Part shown: positions 54,598-64,000 of the stretch, piece by piece
Layout of the letters: every line of letters begins with the position of its first letter
Position numbering within the stretch: position 1 is the first letter of the stretch
Assembly (NCBI GenBank): GCA_029465975.1
Contig: CM055758.1
Location: 5,447,992-5,511,991 of the forward strand
Direction of reading: 5' to 3'
Length of the DNA stretch: 64,000 bases
Source of the DNA: Dallia pectoralis
Lineage: Eukaryota > Chordata > Actinopteri > Esociformes > Umbridae
The notes under the pieces: generated by a model
Databases searched by the model: none
Told to the model about the DNA's origin: nothing
What the model saw: the letters and a program-made list of their open reading frames with translations, nothing else
Translations under genes and position numbers: made by a program

Positions 54598-57500
54598 TGT
54601 GTGTGATTATTATATATTTTGCCTTGGCAGGACTTGGTTAATTAGGATATTTAATTGGTTCCATTGGAATTCCATGCTAATTGATTTACTAACCAATGTC
54701 TGCGTACAGGCAACTGCATGTGCCGTGGGGGTGGAGTTGTGTAGGATTGTGGTCATGAAACCCAGATCCTAGAACTGAACTGTCATTAAACTAACTGATA
54801 TTACTGACCTTTTTTCTTCTAATGGTCAAATCAATGCCATCTGGTTTGAATTGGCATTGACCTGAACAGATTCTGTCATGTTGTTGACTGGAGCCATTTC
54901 TATGTAATCCAGGCATTATTAGATGTTCCAGATAAACGATGGTTGCTGGTAAAAATGATTAGTGTGTTTTAATGCGACAATGTGTTGATGGCATCTGTGT
55001 TTTTATCAGGAGATGGACGGTTTGCTAGTGAGCCTCTCCAGCTGCGTTCACCCCGCCTTTCCTTCCCTTTCCTGCCCTTGGACGTGCTATCGATCAGCCA
55101 TGAGTCTTGAGGAGGTGCTGTGCTGTGTTGTGGGGGGGGACTGTAGCCTGGTTGGGCCCTTTCTATCTCGGTAGGCCTCCTCTCGGTTTACATTTGTCGA
55201 ACAGCCTGTCTTCTGCGCCTCCTGGGACCACCCTCCCGTTTCCTGTAAATTCCTCTGGCCTGCGTCCCGCCTGACATGGCGTCATATAGAAAGTTATTGC
55301 TCACAGATGCGTTTCCATAGGACCACCTGTGTCGCTTTTGACATGGTGTCATATAGAAACCCTCTCCTAACACATCTGTTTCCTGGTACCGACCTGTGTC
55401 CCTGCTGACATGGCGTCACCGGGCCCTCCTTTAGAGAACGAGCCCGGGCTTACGTGTGAGGCCGGGTACTCTCCACTGAGCGTGTGCACTGGGCAGGGTG
55501 TCTGTTGTTGGCTGTTTTTGTTCTGCTACGCCCGAGCCTCATGCTATTACAAGCGTCATTATAAATTTGAACTGGTTAGAGACTGTCAGTATGAACCCAC
55601 TCCACGTCAGTAGGAACTTGTTTTGGCTCTCAATGACACCTTATGCTCTTTTTGTTGCCAGGAAGCTGGCAAAAGTGAATTCCGTGAATGTTCATGGTAA
55701 TCCAGGTAGTGGCACAAGTAATGTGTAGGTGGTAATTGTAACGAAGCAATTCTATACCCGCACCCACATGTGTCACATTCAGTGCCGTATTTTCTGCATA
55801 GCCTACTTGTGCGGTGAGGTGCCACACAGAACTCTATAAATACCTCTGCCCTTGGATAGAATCTGTGGCACATTTTTGACAAGGCCTTGATTTTCTTTTT
55901 AAATTGGAGACGGAATAGATGAGAGTTGAAGTCCCGGTTGTCAAATTGTTTCTGGGGAATCAGTCATCTCTGTCGTAGCGAAAGTAGGCCAGATGTCATT
56001 TGGGAACGGCTTCTAACTTCATCTCTTCTACCAGTGAAAAGATCCCGTCCTGTTCGATGGGTCCGGGTTTGAGCCTTGGATTCTACCCTGATATGCCCGT
56101 TGTTCCGCCCCAAGTTGAGCTGTGAAACACTGCAAGGCCATGTTTTATAACATAACCTTATATGTATGTGCGTGACAGTCACATGTTTTTGTTCTGCGGC
56201 CAAAGTGGCATTGCAGACGATGTCGATGAGGAAATTTGTTTCGGTAGTGAGATTTGTCGGAAATTCCAAATCTATGTCCAGTTGGAATGGAATTTCTAGG
56301 TTGGTTTGTTCTGGAATTCGACCCATCAGGCAGTATTTCCTAGCCACTATGTATTAACTAGCTGATGCGTTCTCTGTCAGGTTCCAGGCCGGGTGATTGT
56401 AAAAGCACTTTGTGACAACTCTCGTTGTAAAATAGTTAATTGGGGCAAACGTCCATATTACATGATAGGAAAAACCGAGAGGCAGGAAGATACTCGGAGG
56501 ACATTGAAACAACCCAGATATAGCCATGTAGGGCTTCAAGTGTTCCTACACTAACAAGCCCTCTATTGTCTAGTGTTTCCCATGAATGTAGAACTGAAAT
56601 CCCAACTTGGCATGGCCTTCACTGTCCGTATCCCCCCAATACATTTGCTGTAATGAGGGAAATTCAACTGGTTGCCCGGACAACCCGTTCTTCATCTGGT
56701 CTCCATGGGTTTCGTGGTGTCACCATAACAACAGGATGTGGATCCACCGACTCGACCCGTAACCACACTGGTCTTGACAGGCTATTTATTTTGTGCGATC
56801 GGGTTAATGTGTCACATTTTTAGCTGCATGAGTTGCAGTTCTAATGACTGTTTAAATGTCATATCTGCATGCACAGGTGAGAAACCGGGCCGTTGGACTT
56901 TGACTACATTATGGTTGCTGCGGTGTGTATCTTGTCCTGAACGTCTGTTAAAGCAAGACCAGGGGTTTCCATGGATATAGTGTGTGTTGTCATGGGAGCG
57001 TTCAGCTCTGCCGTAGTTAGTAGAATGTGGGTGGTAGTTGGTGGGCGAGCCAGTGATATCTACCACTCACAATGCCGGCGGCACGAACGCTATCTACTAT
57101 AGCAGCTGCACGGAGCCAGGGGACATCCACGGGGTTGGCTTTGACGTAGCCATCTCTTTCTAAGGAATTATGTACGTAAATAGCTGTGTGTTAAACGTTC
57201 ATAATGCGGACATTTATTTTGTCACATTCGGTTTAGTTGGTGCATCTTAGCCCCACTGGCCAATGGCAGAGAGGAAGAGAGTTGTGCTCAGCTAAATGCT
57301 GGGATGATTTGAGAGTAGTGTTGGGGGGAGGGGCTATGTGGGGGTGGGGAGGACAGCCACACGGATGTTTTTTCTTTTTAATAGAAACTGGGCCAGCATA
57401 GAGAGGCTGGTAATCGGCTTGCTCCGTCAGTCTGACAATGTTGTCAGTTATTTTTTATGTCTTTGAATGTCTTTGTAGATTTTATTTAGATGGTAGAGTG

Positions 57501-59277
57501 GCCATGTCCTGAGTTGTCCATACAGTATCAGTATAATTTTGTGACTGGACTCCTGGCTCAACAGTGTCCTGTCCTAGCAGGCTGTGGCGTCGTCATGTTA
57601 GTGGGTTGTGGCACTGTTTCTCAGTTCTATTCCAACAGTATTCCCAACAGTACACGTATTTTGTGATAGCCACGATAAGTCTATGTGAATTTGGGCTGCC
57701 AGTGTGAATGCCCAGCCAGAGAGCTGTTGGGTCCACTGGTCCAGACCTAGTCTGTATCTGCTGAATGGGATGCCAACTCACTGCTGACACCAGTCAACAT
57801 ACTGTCAGGCTCGTCATATCACTCTCCACCTCCATCTATCCCTCCATCCCATTTCTTCTCTGTCTGAATAGGAGCAGAGCTGCCTGTGTTCTAACAACGG
57901 GCCTCTTTTATCCTCTCTGGTGCCCCTCTGACCTTGGCTTTCGGGCCGGTCAATGTTCTGTCCCTCCCTTTAATTACATCATGTCTCACTGACGGGTGTT
58001 TTGTCATTTTCCAGTTCGTTACATTTAGGCTCTTTTTCCGTTGCTGTGTGAGTGTGTTACAGTTATTTGACGGACTCCAGTATAATGCCTCTGGGTTGGG
58101 AAAACTCAACCAGATGTAGACCTAAACACAGAGAGAGGCCAGTCTGATGTCCAAGGATTGTGTATCAACCCCATCCCCCTGGGCTGGTTCTTGTCAGGCT
58201 TGGACAGCACACATCTGCTACGGTCCTACACGCCACAAAGACGCCATTTTGTAGGCCTTCCCCGTTGCTTTCAAACCAATTTGTTTGAATTATGAAACTT
58301 AACCTGATTCGTGGTTACGTCGGTTTCACAGTCCATCCTAGTTAGATGGTCATTCAGGAATGTATGGTACACGTGTCTTATGTTATCAGCCCTCTTGCCA
58401 CTCCTTAAATGGCAGCACGTGGTTCCCACATTCCCAGAAGTCCAGAGACTGGTCGAGTGCTAGATCGTTAGGGCCATAACCGACTGACTGACTGTCTCAG
58501 AGAGTTCTAGCCACTTTCAGGGTGCGGTTCTCCAAAAGCTCCACTGTGCTGTCACACAGGCCCGGTCACCTCGCCGGCAACCCCTCCCCCGGTGTAACCG
58601 GGGGGCTGACAGCAGCAGTCCTATTGTGTGCCGGGGGGTCCTGGTTACTGTTTGTATAGAGCTGTGGAATTTCCGCCTAAAGCACCCCCCCCAACCAGGA
58701 CCCGTGTTCTCCGCTGCTGCTGGCCCCGTGGATAGTCAACGACATGGGGCGGGGGGAGTGAGATGTTTCACTGGGGGGAATTTGGCCCTTCACAGTTGGC
58801 GTTGTCTCGTTCTCATTCGCCAAGTGATATGTCTTTCCTGACATTTCCTCAAGATCCAAGTTTTTGGGCGTGTTGAGTACAGAGTTCAGTATTGAAAAAG
58901 CTGCACTGCATGACATTTTTACATTCCTTTGGAAGTCTTCCATAGCTGTTCCGTTTCTGAAAGCTGTTCTGTTAAAAAGGCCCAGAGAAAGGATATCAGA
59001 AATTGGATGATTGCCAAGTAGAAATACCGGACCATAGCGTTGCCATAGCAGCCTCAGTGAGACATGAATGTATGCGCAATTCAATAGAGAAGAAATATCA
59101 GCAGCCTCGTTCATGCAATCATGCATTTGTCAAAATGGCTGCTGTCATTCTCTGCAACTCGTCTTCAATGTTGCATCTATTGTCGCAACAATCTAAAATA
59201 TCCAACAGAATGGTACAGCCCCTGTGATATCTATACAAATCCAAAGTCCTGATGGCCTCGTTTGTTTCTGTCACCAG
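54375..59277 (+). other. sptan1 intron, no gene seen
   Basis: Contains a (GT)n tract at about 54560-54600 and three diverged copies of a roughly 65-bp segment around TGACATGGCGTCATATAGAA (about 55275, 55340 and 55405). No coding exon with conserved protein was recognised. Confidence 0.5.
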
Positions 59278-59280
59278 AGA

Positions 59281-62200
59281 ATGGATACCAGCGGGGTTAA
59301 AGTGTTGGAGTCTGCCGACGACATCCAGGAGCGCCGGCAGCAGGTGTTGGACCGCTACCGGCGCTTCAAGGAGCTGTCCGGCGTGCGCCGCCAGAAGCTG
59401 GAGGACTCGTACCGCTTCCAGTTCTTCCGCCGCGATGCCGACGAGCTGGAGAAGTGGATCCAGGAGAAGCTGCAGATCGCCTCCGACGAGAACTATAAGG
59501 ACCCCACCAACCTCCAGGTGAGTGTGCCGCGTCCACTCAGCACCATGGCGACGTAATCGCGGCTCTCTTTTGGATCAGCCCGTCTAGATGGCACTTTAGC
59601 CTATATGGATTTAAGTGGTGCCGTAACCCGGGTTTTGAAAATGGTAACGGTAAAGAGCTGTTGTCACTTTATTGTCGACCACTTTTCGTGATATGACTTA
59701 CTTGTATCCTTGCCAGAGGCCATTCAAACTTGAATTGCCCGCAAAGGCCATAAAACATCCATAAAAGGATCTGTAAATGTGACCCGTGAGCAGGTATGTT
59801 TATTCAGTGTCTTTACCACAGTAACATGACCCCCCCCCCCCTCTCTACAGGGTAAGCTCCAGAAACATCAGGCCTTTGAGGCAGAGGTGCAGGCCAATGC
59901 TGGTGCCATCATAAAGCTGGATGAGACTGGAAACCTTATGATCTCTGAGGGCCACTTTGCCTCTGAAACAATCCGCGTAAGTCACACACACATACACGTA
60001 TAAGTTCTGCTGAGCTATGTGCCTGAGCCAGATAGGTCTACACACCCCTTTTAACCTGATCATGTCTGGTTCAGTCCTTTACGCCCTACCGGACTTCCCA
60101 AAGACCCATAGTGTCAAGTTTTAATATGGCTGAGTATATAAAAGTAGGTGCTTGAGTGATGTGGGTTTCCCTGGTTCTGCTGTTATGCTCTCCGTTGGTT
60201 CCTCGTCTTTACTTTTTTCAAAACATTTTTCTTTTGTTTGCTGTGAATTTTGGAAATCTTTTGATTGTATAAAGTGCTTGGAGTATAAAACCTCTTTTTA
60301 ATTTTTAAATGAACTTCTCTACTCTCCATTCAAACTGCTTCTTTAGCAAAGGGACAGCAGCCATCTTGCTAAAGTGTTTAATGCACTGATATAAAATAAG
60401 CAGATCTTATATCCACCACCTGGAGCTGGCTCCAGGTTTTGGATCACGTTCCGTTACCGTGCGCAAACTGTTTCTCCATCTGCCTGTAGACTCGTCTGGA
60501 GGAGCTGCACCGTCTTTGGGACCTGCTGCTCCAGAAGACCAAGGAGAAGGGCGTTCGTCTGCTGCAGGCCCAGAAGCTGGTGCAGTACCTGCGCGAGTGT
60601 GAGGACGCCCTGGACTGGATTACTGACAAGGTCAGTGTCTCAACCTGTAGTCACACTCACAGCAACCGGAAGCCTTTAACCCGTACACCCGTATCAATAA
60701 CCCATACACCCGTATCAATAACCCATACACCCGTATCAATAACCTGTACACCCGTATCAATAACCCTTACACCCGTATCAATAAGCCGTACACCCGTATC
60801 AATAACCCTTACACCCGTATCAATAAGCCGTACACCCGTATCAATAACCCTTACACCCGTATCAATAAGCCGTACACCCGTATCAATAACCCTTACACCC
60901 GTATCAATAAGCCGTACACCCGTATCAATAAGCCGTACACCCGTATCAATAACCCTTACACCCGTATCAATAAGCCGTACACCCGTATCAATAACCCTTA
61001 CACCCGTATCAATAAGCCGTACACCCGTATCAATAACCTGTACACCCGTATCAATAACCTGTACACCCGTATCAATAACCCTTACACCCGTATCAATAAG
61101 CCGTACACCCGTATCAATAACCCTTACACCCGTATCAATAAGCCGTACACCCGTATCAATAACTCGTACCTGACTGTTTAATCCTGTGTCCACGGCGTTT
61201 CACAGGAGGCCATCGCCACCTCGGAGGAGTTGGGCCAGGACCTGGAGCACGTCGAGGTGCTCCAGAAGAAGTTTGAGGAGTTCCAGACGGACCTCGCCGC
61301 CCACGAGGAGCGCGTCAACGAGGTGAACCAACTGGCGGGTCGGCTGAGCCAGGAGGAACACCCAGAGGCGGAGCTTATCGTCCGCAAACAGGAGGAGGTG
61401 AACACCGCCTGGACGAGGCTTAAGGGCCTGGCCCAACAGAGGCAGGGCAAGCTGTTCGGTGCCGCCGAGGTGCAACGCTTCAACAGGTGAGCCCCGGCTA
61501 GGCCGTGTGTGATTGGCTGTTTCCAGGGAAACCACAAGGGTTCAGAGGGACCGATTTTCTGGTCTGACCGCGTGTTCTCGCTCGGCAGGGATGTGGACGA
61601 GACCATAAGCTGGATCAAGGAGAAAGAGCAGCTCATGGCGTCCGACGACTTTGGCCGCGACCTGGCCAGCGTTCAGGCCCTGCTGCGGAAGCACGAGGGT
61701 CTGGAGAGGGACCTGGCGGCCCTGGAGGACAAGGTGAACACCCTGGGCGAGGAGGCGGAGCGCCTGCAGCAGACCCACCCGCAGAACGCCTCCCAGATCC
61801 ACCTGAAGAGGGACGAGCTCATTACCAACTGGGAGCAGATCCGCACGCTGGCGGCCGAGCGCCACACCCGTCTCAACGACTCCTACAGGTGAGCAGCGGC
61901 GCAACCATGGGCACCCAAACAACCGGCAGTCCACGCCGCAACATTACACTCATTGGCAGAACATTGCACGGTCGTTGTTGTAGCTACGCCGGGTCAGCAC
62001 CGGGTCAGCACCGTAACACAGCGGCTCTCGGCAAAACCATGCAACGCATTTACCCGCCAACGGGCCGAGCCGTTGAAATGTGTACCGAGCCCTGTCGGTT
62101 TCTGCCCTGCAGGCTGCAGCGCTTCACCGCGGACTTCCGTGATCTGACCAGCTGGGTGACAGAGATGAAGGCCCTCATCAACGCTGACGAGCTGGCCAAC

Positions 62201-64000
62201 GATGTGGCTGGTGCCGAGGCTCTCCTGGACCGCCACCAGGAACACAAGGTAACCCGAAGCGGAGATTATTGTGTACTTTACATTGGCAATGGTCTAAAAG
62301 TGTGACGCTTGTGTCCCCCGCGTACGGGGCTGACGTTTACCGTGTCTGGTCCTCAGGGTGAGATCGACGCTCACGAGGACAGCTTCAAAGCCACGGACGA
62401 GGCCGGCCAGGCTCTGCTCAACACCGGACACTACGCCTCGGAGGAGGTCAAGGAAAAGGTAGGAGGCTCTTTATCTGGGTTTTAAATTCAAGCTTCAATC
62501 CAGTTCTCTGGACGGATAACTCAACCCACCCCCCCTCGTCCGCATGCAGCTGGGTGTCCTGACCGAGGAGAAGGAGTCTTTGCTGGAGCTGTGGGAGCTG
62601 CGCAGACAGCAGTACGAACAGTGCATGGACCTGCAGCTCTTCTACAGGGACACGGAGCAGGTCGACAACTGGATGAGCAAGCAGGAGGTACTTCCGTCGG
62701 TCTGCGAACAAAACCGTGAACAGTGTAGTCAACCAAACATGCGAGACACTACTTACCTTTGTTCATTTGCGTGCGTGCAAATTTAGGCCTTCCTTCTGAA
62801 CGAGGACCTCGGTGACTCTCTGGACAGCGTCGAGGCCCTCCTGAAGAAACACGAGGATTTTGAGAAGTCCCTCAGCGCCCAGGAGGAGAAGATCACTGTG
62901 AGCACTTAGCCGTAACCGCAGATTTGAGATCGGCTTTTCCTCCTCCAATGTTATTTTTAACCGCTGACCCCTCATGCTCTGCAGGCCCTGGATGAGTTTG
63001 CCACCAAACTGATCCAGAACAACCACTACGCCAAGGAGGACGTCGCCGCTCGTAGAGACGCCGTGAGTATGATGGGAGAACGCTCTACCCGCGTTGCGTT
63101 GACACTTGAACACGACAACGAGTGCCGTGATGCGATTCGTGTTTGCCCTTAACGCCTGTCCCGCTGAAATGTGCCCGTTTTTCCCCATGTAGCTTTTGAG
63201 TCGCCGCAATGCCCTGCACGAGCGCGCCCAATCTCGCCGACTCGCCCTGGAGGACTCTTTCCACCTGCAGCAGTTCTTCCGCGACTCGGACGAGCTCAAG
63301 AGCTGGATCAACGAGAAGATGAAGACGGCCACCGACGAGGCTTACAAGGTTAGTTCGAAACCAGAGTCTCTCTGTTGAGTTGCTGCAGCTAGTCCTTAAC
63401 CCTGGTGTAGCTAGGCTAGTTAGCGAGCTACTTTGTTAGCTGGCTGTCCCTAATCAAATTGCTGTTTTCTAGACATCTTCTGAATCTTTTTTTAGATGGC
63501 GATTCTTCCTCTGTTCTCCGCAGGACCCGTCCAACCTTCAAGGCAAGGTCCAGAAGCACCAAGCTTTCGAGGCAGAGCTGTCAGCCAACCAGAGTCGCAT
63601 CGATGCGCTGCAGAAATCTGGGCAGGAGCTCCTGGATGGGAAACACTACGCCGCCGATGAGGTGTCCGTTCGCATGGACGAGGTCAGCACTCAGTGGAAG
63701 AAGCTGTTAGAGGCTACCGAGCTCAAAGGTACGGTTAAATTAGGTTATTTAGTTAAAATGCCTGGCTTCAATTGTAACGATTGCCATTTTGTGTGGGTTT
63801 ATTTTTTTTAATGGAGGAACTACAAAATGGTGGAAAAGCTATTGGCTTACTGTAGAACTGTGCTATATATGCATTAATTTCTTTTGCAACTTTTATGGTA
63901 ATGCCTTTTTTATCCTCACATCCTACTTAATTGAAACAATTGTGAAATCACTCTCCTGATCATGTCTTCCTTCCCCAGGTGTGAAGCTGCGTGAGGCCAA
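59281..64000 (+). CDS. sptan1: Spectrin alpha chain, non-erythrocytic 1 (alpha-II spectrin), 5' part
   Basis: Membrane-skeleton protein that forms heterotetramers with beta-spectrin and crosslinks actin under the plasma membrane. Coding exons: 59281-59517 (acceptor before 59278), 59851-59976, 60490-60630, 61206-61486, 61589-61888, 62113-62248, 62357-62458, 62550-62687, 62787-62897, 62985-63062, 63193-63348, 63524-63728 and 63979 to the window end. Phases are consistent, giving about 677 residues of roughly 2470. The start MDTSGVKVLESADDIQERRQ matches the vertebrate N-terminus, including the lone partial repeat (RRQQVLDRYRRFKEL) that pairs with beta-spectrin. About six 106-residue three-helix repeats follow. 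Highly conserved blocks include QIASDENYKDPTNLQGKLQK, RDVDETISWIKEKEQLMASD and LQLFYRDTEQVDNWMSKQEA. The calmodulin/calpain, SH3 and EF-hand regions lie beyond the window. GC-rich third positions contrast with the AT-rich introns. Confidence 0.98.
60690..61168. repeat. Minisatellite, 21-bp unit in sptan1 intron
   Basis: The unit is ACACCCGTATCAATAAGCCG plus T, alternating with forms ending aacccttac and aacctgtac. About 23 copies between the coding exons ending at 60630 and starting at 61206. The unit is a multiple of three and free of stops in the exon 60490-60630 frame. Confidence 0.97.

Overview
The window is vertebrate nuclear DNA, most likely from a ray-finned fish. It holds intron-rich genes with GT/AG junctions, teleost-type hAT and Tc1-like transposons, long CA/GT tracts and a very high density of tandem minisatellites. 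Species cannot be fixed from sequence alone. There are no operons, CRISPR arrays or prokaryotic features.

Four protein genes can be supported by exon-level reconstruction. (1) Left part, minus strand: two early exons (7978-8451 and 710-1044) of a KIF26-type atypical kinesin that runs off the left edge. The second exon contains an in-frame 15-bp coding minisatellite. (2) 40494-47179, plus strand: a complete odf2/cenexin gene with 18 coding exons and 826 predicted residues. It encodes a coiled-coil scaffold of mother-centriole appendages and sperm-tail outer dense fibres. Its stop codon lies inside the first unit of a 31-bp minisatellite. (3) 49517-50879, minus strand: an unrecognised four-exon gene (283 residues) made of two related Cys-containing, charged helical modules, one per exon. 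(4) 51.4 kb to the right edge, plus strand: the 5' end of sptan1 (alpha-II spectrin). A probable non-coding first exon at a CRE-type promoter is followed by two candidate small exons that would add in-frame N-termini, then 13 coding exons (about 677 residues, roughly the first six spectrin repeats), cut by the window end.

The odf2-to-sptan1 order matches the known vertebrate neighbourhood (human 9q34: ODF2, GLE1, SPTAN1), but the unknown gene sits where GLE1 would be expected. It is head-to-head with sptan1, so the two may share a promoter region. odf2 and sptan1 both encode structural proteins, but nothing in the sequence suggests one pathway.

The rest (about 1-40 kb, plus introns) is non-coding. 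At least 17 minisatellite arrays (units 11-44 bp) are interleaved with unique sequence. There are also a nested pair of hAT elements with target-site duplications (17.6-19.4 kb), Tc1/mariner-like elements (35.1-36.5, 42.1-42.6 and 48.7-49.2 kb), short dispersed repeats, two strong inverted repeats and a 500-N assembly gap (31566-32065). Nearly all long open frames in this part are products of tandem repeats, not genes.
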